Assembly: GCF_022348085.1 (NCBI RefSeq)
Contig: NZ_JAKRFN010000022.1
Coordinates: 1 to 64,000 of the forward strand
Length of the DNA: 64,000 nt
Direction: 5' to 3'
Source of the DNA: Mycobacterium sp. PSTR-4-N
Lineage (GTDB): Bacteria; Actinomycetota; Actinomycetes; Mycobacteriales; Mycobacteriaceae
The translations under genes were made by a program, and so were the position numbers. Positions 8,619 through 16,929 of this stretch are shown here, in pieces; positions within the stretch are counted from its first letter, which is position 1, and each line of letters begins with the position of its first letter. Under the pieces are notes generated by a model. It made no database searches. It worked only from the letters and a program-made list of their open reading frames with translations, and was not told the DNA's origin.

Positions 8619-9379
8619 CGACCTCTCTGACCGGGCGCGTCGCGCTCATCACCGGAGCCGGCCAGGGCATGGGGGTCGCGCATGCCCGCCGACTGGCGGC
8701 CGCCGGCGCCACCGTGGCCGTCAACGATCTGCACGAGACTGCCGAGCTGATCGAATTGGCCCGCAGCATCGGCGGATTCGCAGTACCCGGCGATGTTTCC
8801 GATCCGGCCGAATGTGTGCGTATCGCCGACGCCGTCGCTGACAAGTGCGGCCGACTGGACGTGCTCGTCGCCAACCACGCCTACATGACGATGGCGCCGC
8901 TGCTCGACCACGATGACGCCGACTGGTGGAACGTCGTCGACACCAATCTCGGCGGCACCTTCTTCCTGATCCAAGCGGTGCTGCCGCACATGCGTCGCCG
9001 GGGAGAGGGGCGCATCGTCGTGATCACCAGCGAGTGGGGTGTCACGGGCTGGCCCGAGGCGACGGCGTACGCGGCGTCCAAGGCGGGGCTGATCTCGCTG
9101 GTGAAGACCCTCGGCCGAGAACTGGCCCTGGAGGGGATCATCGTCAACGGGGTGGCGCCCGGTGTCACCGACACTCCGCAACTGCAGGTCGACGCCGCCG
9201 CCGCGGGGGTGGACCTGGCTACCGTGCACGCCCGTTATGCCGGCGCAATCCCGTTGGGCCGCATCGGGGATCCGGATGAGATCGCGGCGGCGGTGGAACT
9301 GCTCGCCGACTTCGAGGTGTCCGCCGTGGTCGGCCAGGTGTTGTCCTGCAACGGCGGGTCGACACGGTCACGGGTGTGA
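8615..9379 (+). CDS. Short-chain dehydrogenase/reductase (SDR), second of a pair
   Basis: A 254-aa classical SDR beginning at ATG 8615, overlapping the previous stop by 4 nt. The cofactor motif is TGAGQGMG (residues 13-20), with Met in place of the usual Ile. The active site is Ser in ITSEWG, Tyr152 and Lys156 (YAASK). The C-terminus ends in CNGGSTRSRV, a normal SDR ending. It differs clearly from its upstream neighbour, so the two are not a recent duplication. Two dehydrogenases in series suggest two oxidation steps in one pathway or two stereoisomers. The substrate is unknown. Confidence 0.88.
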   Translation: MTTSLTGRVALITGAGQGMGVAHARRLAAAGATVAVNDLHETAELIELARSIGGFAVPGDVSDPAECVRIADAVADKCGRLDVLVANHAYMTMAPLLDHDDADWWNVVDTNLGGTFFLIQAVLPHMRRRGEGRIVVITSEWGVTGWPEATAYAASKAGLISLVKTLGRELALEGIIVNGVAPGVTDTPQLQVDAAAAGVDLATVHARYAGAIPLGRIGDPDEIAAAVELLADFEVSAVVGQVLSCNGGSTRSRV

Positions 9380-9393
9380 AAGGAGAACATCTC

Positions 9394-10362
9394 ATGGCAC
9401 AGGGATCTCATGTGCGCACTGCCAACGGCACGCTCGGACAGGTCGACGCCCAGCAGGTGCCCCGCTACGCGGGCCTGGGCACGTTCGCACGGCTGCCGCA
9501 GCGCCACGAGGTGGAGCGCTACGACATCGCGGTGGCAGGCGTGCCGTTCGACAGCGGGGTCACCTACCGCCCCGGGGCGCGGTTCGGCCCCGCCGCGATT
9601 CGGCAGGCGTCGCGGTTGCTCAAGCCCTACCACCCGGCGCTCGACGTCGCTCCGTTCACCGCCGCCCAGGTGGTCGACGCCGGCGACATCGCCGCCAACC
9701 CGTTCGACATCTCCGCCGCAGTCGACCAGATCCGCGCCGGCGTGACCGATCTGCTCGTCGAGGACGGCCAGAGAGTGGTGCTCCTGGGCGGGGACCACAC
9801 GATCGCCCTGCCGTCATTGCAGGCCCTGCATGCGGTGCACGGACCGCTCGCGCTCGTGCACTTCGACGCCCACCTCGACACATGGGACACCTACTTCGGG
9901 GCGCCGTGCACCCACGGCACACCGTTCCGTCGGGCCGCCGAGCAGGGTCTGCTGGTCAAAGACCGATCGGCACACGTCGGTATTCGCGGATCGCTCTACG
10001 ATCGTGCCGATCTACTGGACGACGCCGAGCTCGGCTTCACCGTCGTGCACTGCCGCGACATCGACCGCATCGGCGTCGACGGCACGATCGAACGGATCCT
10101 GGAGCGGGTGGGCGACCATCCGGTGTACGTGTCGATCGACATCGACGTCCTCGATCCCGCGTTCGCGCCGGGCACCGGGACCCCGGAGATCGGCGGAATG
10201 ACGAGCAGGGAGCTGGTCGCAGTTCTGCGAGCGATGCGAGAGCTGCCGATCGTGGGGGCCGACGTCGTCGAGGTCGCGCCGGCCTACGATCATGCGGAGG
10301 TGACCGCTGTCGCGGCGGCCAACCTCGCCTACGAACTGATCACCCTGATGGCAGGCCGGTGA
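9394..10362 (+). CDS. Agmatinase/guanidino-acid ureohydrolase
   Basis: A 322-aa binuclear-manganese hydrolase of the arginase/agmatinase family that releases urea from a guanidino substrate. Metal ligands are all visible: His135 (GGDHT), Asp158, His160 and Asp162 (DAHLDTWD), Asp249 and Asp251 (SIDIDVLDPAFAPGTGTPE). The ATG at 9394 has an ideal AAAGGAGAA ribosome site; an in-frame GTG at 9376 does not. It is fourth in the PucR-linked operon and 14 nt after the second SDR. The family includes agmatinase, guanidinobutyrase, guanidinopropionase and guanidine hydrolase, and sequence alone does not separate them. The neighbouring SDRs favour a substrate that also has a hydroxyl or aldehyde group. 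Confidence 0.9.
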   Translation: MAQGSHVRTANGTLGQVDAQQVPRYAGLGTFARLPQRHEVERYDIAVAGVPFDSGVTYRPGARFGPAAIRQASRLLKPYHPALDVAPFTAAQVVDAGDIAANPFDISAAVDQIRAGVTDLLVEDGQRVVLLGGDHTIALPSLQALHAVHGPLALVHFDAHLDTWDTYFGAPCTHGTPFRRAAEQGLLVKDRSAHVGIRGSLYDRADLLDDAELGFTVVHCRDIDRIGVDGTIERILERVGDHPVYVSIDIDVLDPAFAPGTGTPEIGGMTSRELVAVLRAMRELPIVGADVVEVAPAYDHAEVTAVAAANLAYELITLMAGR

Positions 10363-10363
10363 C

Positions 10364-11233
10364 ATGAGCGAATTCGCCTGGCCGAAGGGCAAACTCGCGG
10401 CGGCGGCGTTCACCTTCGACGTCGATGCCGAATCCGCGGTGCTGTGGGAGCCCTCCGGTGACTGGCAGTCGGTGGGTGCGCGGATGAGTGTGATGAGCCA
10501 CCAGGCCTACGGTCCGCTCGTGGGTCTGCCACGAATCCTGTCGCTGCTGGAGCGCCACCAGATCGCGTCGACCTTCTTCGTGCCCGGTCACACCGCCGAC
10601 CGTTATCCGGACGCGGTCCGCGCGATCGTCGCCGCCGGTCACGAGATCGCCCACCACGGCTATCTGCACGAGCAGCCCACCCGGCTCTCGCTCGAGGGTG
10701 AGATCGATGCGCTGGACCGCGGATTGGCCGCGCTGGCCGACGTGGCAGGGGTCAGGCCGGTGGGTTACCGGGCGCCGATGTGGGACCTGTCGTGGCGCAC
10801 CCCGGCCCTGCTCGTCGAACGTGGCTTCCTCTACGACTCCAGCCTGATGGACGCCGACCAGCCCTACGAACTCGCGGTGGGGGACGACGGGCGTCTGGTC
10901 GAGATTCCGATCCAGTGGGCGCTCGACGACTGGGAGCAGTACTGCTATCTGCCCGACGTGTCCGGCAGCGGACTCATCGAATCACCCCGCAAGGCACGGG
11001 AATTGTGGCAGCTCGAGTTCGACGCCATGCGCCGGGTCGGGGGGTGCTGGGTGCTGACCAACCACCCCTTCCTCAGCGGAAGACCCTCGCGCGCAGAAGA
11101 ACTCGACCACCTCATCGGCTACGTCGCCGGGCATGCAGAGGTGTGGACCACCAGCCTGGGTGAGATCGCGACGCACGTGCGATCGCTGGGGCTGACGCCG
11201 CGCGGCATCACCCCGCCAGACGTGCCGCGCTAG
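10364..11233 (+). CDS. NodB-fold (polysaccharide deacetylase family) hydrolase
   Basis: A 289-aa protein of the HP0310/PuuE-like branch of the polysaccharide deacetylase family. The metal site is visible as Asp19/Asp21 (FTFDVDAES) and His98/His102 (HHGYLH). The YRAPMWDLSW and VEIPIQWALDD blocks follow the order seen in HP0310 (recalled). There is no signal peptide or membrane anchor, so it is cytoplasmic. That argues against wall polysaccharide as substrate and for a small amide, imide or ureide, as with allantoinase PuuE and cyclic imide hydrolases. It begins 1 nt after the ureohydrolase stop and ends the operon. The precise reaction is unknown. Confidence 0.85.
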   Translation: MSEFAWPKGKLAAAAFTFDVDAESAVLWEPSGDWQSVGARMSVMSHQAYGPLVGLPRILSLLERHQIASTFFVPGHTADRYPDAVRAIVAAGHEIAHHGYLHEQPTRLSLEGEIDALDRGLAALADVAGVRPVGYRAPMWDLSWRTPALLVERGFLYDSSLMDADQPYELAVGDDGRLVEIPIQWALDDWEQYCYLPDVSGSGLIESPRKARELWQLEFDAMRRVGGCWVLTNHPFLSGRPSRAEELDHLIGYVAGHAEVWTTSLGEIATHVRSLGLTPRGITPPDVPR

Positions 11234-11496
11234 AACCGCAGTCGGTCGTCGAGCACGCGCACCGGGGCGTCACGGTGGCGTGCCGCGTAGATCGGGTGCA
11301 GCAGTGTGGGATGTTCGCAGTGCGGGCACGACACCCGCGGATCTCGCCGTGAACTGAACGCCAGATGGTGACAGGCCGAGCACCGCACCAGGTACAGCGC
11401 GCCGATCCAGTTCATCAGACCCAGATAGATCGCCAGCGCGGTCAGTGTCGCCAGCGCGATGATCAGGGCCACGGTGAGCACCTCGAAAACCGTCAT
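11230..11496 (-). CDS. Small membrane protein with C-terminal zinc ribbon
   Basis: An 88-aa protein starting at ATG 11496 with GGAGG 9-13 nt upstream. Residues 5-36 are hydrophobic, probably one or two membrane passes. The rest contains two Cys pairs, C39xxC42 and C57xxC60, forming a likely zinc ribbon facing the cytoplasm. It overlaps the end of the convergent NodB-fold gene by 4 nt. A minus-strand frame runs open for 5 kb around it, but only this short part has coding character. I do not recognise a named family; a conserved actinobacterial hypothetical seems likely. Confidence 0.7.
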   Translation of the reverse strand: MTVFEVLTVALIIALATLTALAIYLGLMNWIGALYLVRCSACHHLAFSSRRDPRVSCPHCEHPTLLHPIYAARHRDAPVRVLDDRLRF

Positions 11497-11557
11497 GATG
11501 GCCAACCTCCACGAGAGTGACGGGTACCTCCACGGTACGCCCGTCGACCGCCCGCGA

Positions 11558-11722
11558 TCAGGCCTTTCTGGCCCGCTTGTAGACCTTCTCGAGCTCCTTG
11601 CCGCGCAGCCCGGTGCGCTCGGCTCTGTGCACCTTGTGCAGCACCAAAGGACATTTCTTGCAGCGCGGCTTGCTGCGGCAACATTTCTTCTTCGGGGTGA
11701 GGTCGGTGAGCTTGCTGGCCAC
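11558..11722 (-). CDS. Small basic Cys-rich protein
   Basis: A 54-aa, strongly basic protein read from GTG 11722. It carries Cys14, Cys15, Cys21 and Cys24 (KKKCCRSKPRCKKCP), which could bind a metal or nucleic acid, and ends in a Lys/Arg-rich helix (LEKVYKRARKA). A longer reading from 11770 is possible, but its extra residues look non-coding. It is divergent from typA, with the start codons 56 nt apart. Small proteins of this pattern occur in other actinobacteria to my recollection. Function unknown; association with RNA or ribosomes is only a guess from composition. Confidence 0.6.
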   Translation of the reverse strand: MASKLTDLTPKKKCCRSKPRCKKCPLVLHKVHRAERTGLRGKELEKVYKRARKA

Positions 11723-11778
11723 GTGACGGGTATCTCTCGTTTTCGCGATCGGTGCACCACACTGCGACAATCACGGGC

Positions 11779-13698
11779 GTGACTGCACGCCCCGACTTCC
11801 GCAACGTCGCCATTGTGGCCCACGTCGACCACGGCAAGACCACCCTGGTCGACGCGATGCTGCGTCAATCCGGGGCGCTGACCCACCGCGGTGACGACGC
11901 GATCGAACGGCTGATGGACTCCGGTGACCTGGAGAAGGAAAAGGGCATCACCATCCTGGCCAAGAACACCGCGGTGCACCGGCACCACGCCGACGGCGGC
12001 ATGACCGTCATCAACGTGATCGACACCCCCGGCCACGCCGACTTCGGTGGTGAGGTGGAACGCGGCCTGTCGATGGTCGACGGCGTGGTGCTGCTCGTCG
12101 ACGCATCCGAGGGTCCGCTGCCGCAGACCCGGTTCGTGTTGCGCAAGGCCCTTGCCGCGCATCTGCCCGTGATCCTGGTGGTCAACAAGACCGACCGGCC
12201 CGACGCCCGCATCGCCGAGGTCGTCGAGGAGAGCCACGACCTGCTGCTCGACGTCGCCTCCGACCTCGACGAGGACGCGCAGGCCGCCGCCGAGAAGGCG
12301 CTCGACCTGCCCACGCTGTACGCCTCGGGGCGCGCCGGCATCGCCAGCACCACCGCACCCGCCAGCGGCGAGAACCCCGACGGGGAGAACCTCGACCCGC
12401 TGTTCGACGTCCTGCTCGAGCACATCCCGCCGCCGCAGGGCGACCCGGAAGCTCCCCTGCAGGCACTCGTCACCAACCTCGACGCGTCGGCGTTCCTGGG
12501 CCGGCTCGCGCTGATCCGGATCTACAAGGGCCGGATCAAGAAGGGCCAGCAGGTGGCGTGGATGCGCGAGGTCGACGGCCACCCCGTGATCACGAACGCC
12601 AAGATCACCGAGCTGCTGGTCACCGTCGGCGTCGAGCGCACCGCGACCGACGAGGCCGTCGCCGGCGACATCGTCGCCGTCGCCGGCATTCCGGAGATCA
12701 TGATCGGCGACACGCTCGCCGACCCCGACCACGCGCACGCACTGCCCCGCATCAGCGTCGACGAGCCCGCCATCTCGGTGACGATCGGCACCAACACCTC
12801 GCCGATCGCGGGCAAGGTGTCGGGGCACAAGCTGACCGCGCGCATGGTCAAGAACCGGCTGGACTCCGAGCTCGTCGGCAACGTCTCCATCAAGGTCGTC
12901 GACATCGGCCGCCCGGACGCCTGGGAGGTCCAGGGCCGTGGTGAGCTCGCGCTCGCCGTGCTGGTCGAGCAGATGCGCCGGGAGGGCTTCGAGCTGACCG
13001 TCGGCAAGCCGCAGGTGGTCACCCGCATGGTGGACGGCAAGCTGCACGAGCCGTTCGAGGCCATGACGATCGACTGCCCCGAGGAGTTCGTCGGTGCCAT
13101 CACCCAGCTGATGGCCGCCCGCAAGGGCCGCATGGAGGAGATGACCAACCACGCCGCCGGATGGGTGCGGATGGACTTCATCGTGCCCAGCCGCGGCCTG
13201 ATCGGGTTCCGCACCGACTTCCTGACGCTGACCCGCGGTACCGGCATCGCCAATGCCGTGTTCGACGGCTACCGGCCCTGGGCCGGGGAGATCCGCGCCC
13301 GCCACACCGGTTCGCTGGTGTCCGACCGGTCCGGCCAGATCACCCCGTTCGCGATGATCCAGCTCGCCGACCGCGGGCAGTTCTTCGTCGAGCCCGGGCA
13401 GGAGACCTACGAGGGCCAGGTCGTCGGCATCAACCCGCGCGCCGAAGACCTCGACATCAACATCACCCGGGAGAAGAAGCTCACCAACATGCGGTCGTCG
13501 ACGGCCGACGTGATGGAGACGCTGGCCCGCCCGCTGGAGCTCGACCTGGAGAAGGCGATGGAGTTCTGCGCCGAGGACGAGTGCGTGGAGGTGACCCCGG
13601 AGATCGTGCGGGTGCGCAAGGTGGAGCTGACCGGCTCGCTGAGGGCGCGTGCCAAGGCGCGGGCCAAGCAGCAGGCCAACCAGCAGGCCGGGGTCTAG
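11779..13698 (+). CDS. typA: Translational GTPase TypA/BipA
   Basis: A 639-aa ribosome-binding GTPase active in stress, cold and virulence responses and 50S assembly. The G1 motif AHVDHGKT is at residues 14-21, the switch/G3 region is DTPGHADFGGEVE, G4 is NKTDRPD, and EF-G-like domains follow. The C-terminal TypA-specific part contains TRHTGSLVSDRSG-like and RAEDLDINITREKKLTNMRSS-like blocks (seen in part here). GTG 11779 is chosen because the family N-terminus (PDFRNVAIVAHV) begins just after it; ACAAT lies about 8 nt before. Matches Rv1165. Confidence 0.95.
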   Translation: MTARPDFRNVAIVAHVDHGKTTLVDAMLRQSGALTHRGDDAIERLMDSGDLEKEKGITILAKNTAVHRHHADGGMTVINVIDTPGHADFGGEVERGLSMVDGVVLLVDASEGPLPQTRFVLRKALAAHLPVILVVNKTDRPDARIAEVVEESHDLLLDVASDLDEDAQAAAEKALDLPTLYASGRAGIASTTAPASGENPDGENLDPLFDVLLEHIPPPQGDPEAPLQALVTNLDASAFLGRLALIRIYKGRIKKGQQVAWMREVDGHPVITNAKITELLVTVGVERTATDEAVAGDIVAVAGIPEIMIGDTLADPDHAHALPRISVDEPAISVTIGTNTSPIAGKVSGHKLTARMVKNRLDSELVGNVSIKVVDIGRPDAWEVQGRGELALAVLVEQMRREGFELTVGKPQVVTRMVDGKLHEPFEAMTIDCPEEFVGAITQLMAARKGRMEEMTNHAAGWVRMDFIVPSRGLIGFRTDFLTLTRGTGIANAVFDGYRPWAGEIRARHTGSLVSDRSGQITPFAMIQLADRGQFFVEPGQETYEGQVVGINPRAEDLDINITREKKLTNMRSSTADVMETLARPLELDLEKAMEFCAEDECVEVTPEIVRVRKVELTGSLRARAKARAKQQANQQAGV

Positions 13699-13712
13699 GG
13701 GACGCCCGTCGC

Positions 13713-13718
13713 TACCCT
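13713..13718 (+). promoter_or_regulatory. -10 box for leaderless lpqW
   Basis: TACCCT followed by seven nt and then the GTG start of lpqW. This fits the mycobacterial TANNNT spacing at which transcription starts on the first base of the coding sequence. Confidence 0.6.
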
Positions 13719-13725
13719 GTACAGC

Positions 13726-15642
13726 GTGCCGACCGCCCGCCGAGTTCTCTGCTGCGCGGTCGCGGTGATGGTGGCCGCCTCGGGGTGCACGGTGAGCCCG
13801 CCGCCGGCGCCGCAGAGCACCGACACCACGAAGGCCACGGCCCCGCCGCCGACGAAGGCGACGCAGATCATCATGGCGATCGATTCGATCGGTCCCGGCT
13901 TCAACGCCCACCTGGTCTCCGACCAGTCCCCGGTCAACGCCGCGATCAGCTCGCTGGTGCTGCCGAGCGCGTTCCGGCCGATCCCCGACTCCCGCACCCC
14001 GACCGGATCCCGCTGGGAAATGGATCCGACGCTGTTGGAGTCCGCCGAGGTGACGAGCCAGGACCCGTTCACCGTCACCTACAAGATCCGCCCCGAGGCG
14101 CAGTGGACGGACAACGCGCCGATCGGCGCCGACGACTTCTGGTACCTGTGGCGGCAGATGGTCAGCGAGCCGGGCACCGTCGATCCGGCGGGCTACGACC
14201 TCATCACCGGGGTGCAGTCGGTCGAAGGCGGCAAGACCGCGGTGGTCACGTTTTCCCAGCCCTATCCGGCGTGGCGCGAGCTGTTCCACAACCTGCTGCC
14301 CGCGCACATCGTCAAGGACGTGCCGGGCGGGTTCTCGGCGGGGCTCGCACAGGCGCTGCCGGTGACGGGCGGGCAGTTCCGCGTGGAGAGCATCGACCCG
14401 CAGCGCGACGAGATCCTGCTGGCGCGCAACGACCGCTACTGGGGCACACCGGCCGTCCCGGACCTCATCCTGTTCCGCCGGGGCGGGGCGCCGGCCGCGC
14501 TGGCGGATTCGATCCGCAACGGCGACACCCAGGTGGCGCAGGTGCACGGCGGGTCCGCGGTGTTCGCACAGCTCTCGGCCATCCCCGACGTGCGAACCGC
14601 CCGCATCGTCACGCCGCGGGTGATGCAGCTGACGCTGCGGGCGCAACGGCCCGCCCTCAGCGACGCCCAGGTGCGCAAGGCCGTCCTCGGCCTGCTCGAC
14701 GTCGACCTGCTGGCCGCCGTCGGAGCCGGTGACGACAACACCGTGACACTGGCGCAGGCGCAGGTCCGTTCGCCGTCGGACCCGGGCTACACGCCCACGG
14801 CTCCGCCGGCGATGACGCGGGACGAGGCGATGGACCTTCTCGAAGCGGCCGGGTACCAGATCGAGGCCCCGACCCCCACCTCCACTCCGACGCCCACCCC
14901 CCGCCCGTCGCCGTCCGTGACACCGGAGAACGACCGTGGCCAGTTGGTCAAGGACGGTGAGCCGCTCACCTTGGTGTTGGGCGTGGCGGCCAACGACCCG
15001 ACGTCGGTCGCGGTCGCCAACACCGCCGCAGACCAGCTGCGCAGCGTCGGCATCGCGGCGTCGGTGTCGGCACTCGACCCGGTCACGCTCTACGGAGAGG
15101 CGCTGACGGACAACACGGTCGACGCCGTCGTCGGTTGGCACCAGGCCGGGGGCGATCTCGCGACCGCACTGGCGTCGCGGTTCGGATGTCCGGCCCTGGA
15201 GGCGACGGCCATCCCGACCACGGCGCCGAGCACCCCGACCACACCCGCTACGCCCACGCCGACCACGACCGCCCCCGCGCCGTCGCCCAGGACCACGACG
15301 ACGGCCACCTCCCGGCCCGCGCCGCCGGCGACCATCGCGACGTCCACGCCCGTACCCGCGCCGGAGACCGGCGAGCTCGTGCAGGCGCCGAGCAACATCA
15401 CCGGCATCTGCGATCGGGCGATCCAGCCCCGGATCGATGCCGCGCTGCAGGGCACCGCCGACGTGGGCGACGTGATCGACGACGTCGAGCCGCGCCTGTG
15501 GGACATGGCCACCGTGCTGCCGATCCTGCAGGACACGACGATCGTCGCCGCCGGCCCCAGCGTCGGCGGCGTCAGCCTGACCGGTGCTGTGCCGGTCGGG
15601 ATCGTCGGCGACGCCGGCCGGTGGGTCAAGCTGCCCCAGTAG
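13726..15642 (+). CDS. lpqW: Lipoprotein LpqW
   Basis: A 638-aa lipoprotein with a solute-binding-protein (family 5) fold. In M. smegmatis it steers mannolipid intermediates towards lipomannan/LAM and away from polar PIMs. The signal peptide ends in the lipobox ASGC with Cys21 as lipid anchor. The family-5 region includes the YKIRPEAQWTDNAPI block near residue 123. Two Pro/Thr-rich linkers at about residues 383-402 and 498-545 are disordered and reading-frame consistent. The GTG start has a TACCCT box 7 nt upstream, so the mRNA is probably leaderless. It stands alone between typA and a convergent CLC gene. It is functionally tied to pimE at 1.2-2.5 kb. Confidence 0.93.
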   Translation: MPTARRVLCCAVAVMVAASGCTVSPPPAPQSTDTTKATAPPPTKATQIIMAIDSIGPGFNAHLVSDQSPVNAAISSLVLPSAFRPIPDSRTPTGSRWEMDPTLLESAEVTSQDPFTVTYKIRPEAQWTDNAPIGADDFWYLWRQMVSEPGTVDPAGYDLITGVQSVEGGKTAVVTFSQPYPAWRELFHNLLPAHIVKDVPGGFSAGLAQALPVTGGQFRVESIDPQRDEILLARNDRYWGTPAVPDLILFRRGGAPAALADSIRNGDTQVAQVHGGSAVFAQLSAIPDVRTARIVTPRVMQLTLRAQRPALSDAQVRKAVLGLLDVDLLAAVGAGDDNTVTLAQAQVRSPSDPGYTPTAPPAMTRDEAMDLLEAAGYQIEAPTPTSTPTPTPRPSPSVTPENDRGQLVKDGEPLTLVLGVAANDPTSVAVANTAADQLRSVGIAASVSALDPVTLYGEALTDNTVDAVVGWHQAGGDLATALASRFGCPALEATAIPTTAPSTPTTPATPTPTTTAPAPSPRTTTTATSRPAPPATIATSTPVPAPETGELVQAPSNITGICDRAIQPRIDAALQGTADVGDVIDDVEPRLWDMATVLPILQDTTIVAAGPSVGGVSLTGAVPVGIVGDAGRWVKLPQ

Positions 15643-15653
15643 CCGGGAGGTCG

Positions 15654-16886
15654 CTAGGAGGCAGTCGTGCGGCGCAACCGCGACAGGCCGTAGGCGGTGA
15701 ACGCCGCCAACGCGAACACGGCGAGCAGCCACACCGGCGGGCGCGCCAGCTCCCACACGAACAGTGCGGCGAACAGCGGCGAGCGTTGAGTGATCGCCAG
15801 TACCCCGGCCGCACACGTCAGCGACACCGCGGGCACGTCGAGAGCGACACCGGTCACCGCGTCGAGGCCCAGCGCCACCACCGAACCGGCCGCCGCACCC
15901 GTCGCCAAAGCGGGGGTCAGCAGACCGCCGACGGCCCCGGCGCGCAGAAACGCGGCCGACAGAAGAGGTTTGAGCACCAAGATCGCCGCCGCGGCGCCGA
16001 GGGTGAGACCGCTGCCGACGCTGACCTCGAGCACGCTGCGACCGTTGCCGGGCAGCTCCGGCAGCCAGATCGAGCACACCCCCGTGAGCAGCCCCGCAGC
16101 GGCGATCGCCGGGATGAGGGCCGGGGACGCCGCCACCGGTCGGGAGGCGGTGATGCGGGTGAACGCCACTCCGACGACGAGCGCGAGCGGTGCCAATGCC
16201 ACGGCGAGCACGGCGAACAGCGGCGAGAGGTCGGCGGCAGGCCAGGTCAGCGGATGCTCCAGGTGCGTCACCGGGGCTGCGACGGCGACCGCCAGGCTGG
16301 AGGTGATCAGCGCCGTGCCCAGCGCGCGAGGGTGCCAGGTGCCCAACAGGATTCGCGTCGCGAACAGCGCACCGCCCAGCGGCACGCTGTACACCGCGCC
16401 CAGGCCGGCGCCGGCCGCGCAGGCGAGCAGGATGCGACGGTCGGCGGCGGTGAGTGCCCACCGCGACGTGCCGAGATCGCCCCATGCCACGGCGAGTTGG
16501 CGGGGTGCGCCTTCGCGACCCAGCGAGGCACCCGATCCGACGAGCAGCACCTGCAGGGCGGCGTCACCGGTGAGCGCGAGCCGCCGCACTGGTTGCTCGC
16601 CGGCCAGAACCGCGGACAGCGTGGGCACGGAACCGCGGCGCCGCAGCAGCCACCATCCGGCCCCGGCCAGCGCACCGCCGACCATCGGACCGAGCGCGCG
16701 GCGCCAGGGGCCGCTGTCCTCGACACCGGTGAGCAGCGTGCCGAAGCTGTAGCGGTAGGTGAGGTGCTCGACGGCGTGCAGCAGCAGCGTCGTCGCGGCC
16801 CCGGCGACGCCGGCGAGAAGACCGATCACGACGATCGCGCAGCCGAACTCCAACCTGCGGCGGGACACCAGGCGAATGTAAGCCAC
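15654..16886 (-). CDS. CLC-family chloride channel/transporter
   Basis: A 410-aa integral membrane protein with about ten hydrophobic segments. The CLC selectivity motifs are GSGASLGREGAP (with the gating glutamate) and, later, GAVGGLLTPALATGAA, the equivalent of GxFxP with Leu-Thr in the variable positions. Several GTG starts are possible; GTG 16886 keeps the whole first helix and leaves 43 nt to the divergent mshB start. Longer readings would run into mshB. There are no CBS domains, so it is the short bacterial type. It is convergent with lpqW, 11 nt apart. Whether it is a channel or a proton antiporter cannot be decided here. Confidence 0.85.
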   Translation of the reverse strand: MAYIRLVSRRRLEFGCAIVVIGLLAGVAGAATTLLLHAVEHLTYRYSFGTLLTGVEDSGPWRRALGPMVGGALAGAGWWLLRRRGSVPTLSAVLAGEQPVRRLALTGDAALQVLLVGSGASLGREGAPRQLAVAWGDLGTSRWALTAADRRILLACAAGAGLGAVYSVPLGGALFATRILLGTWHPRALGTALITSSLAVAVAAPVTHLEHPLTWPAADLSPLFAVLAVALAPLALVVGVAFTRITASRPVAASPALIPAIAAAGLLTGVCSIWLPELPGNGRSVLEVSVGSGLTLGAAAAILVLKPLLSAAFLRAGAVGGLLTPALATGAAAGSVVALGLDAVTGVALDVPAVSLTCAAGVLAITQRSPLFAALFVWELARPPVWLLAVFALAAFTAYGLSRLRRTTAS

Positions 16887-16929
16887 ACCTGGAGTCGATG
16901 AGCGGCAGGCAAGCGGGCAAGCTGGGCGC

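Noticed and set aside
15216..15360. Thr/Pro-rich stretch in lpqW as a frameshift or sequencing artefact
   Set aside because: The frame continues on both sides with conserved sequence; this is a disordered linker.
11230..16485. A 1751-codon open frame on the minus strand across typA and lpqW
   Set aside because: It is the antisense shadow of high-GC coding sequence; only its last 88 codons (zinc-ribbon protein) have a ribosome site and sensible composition.
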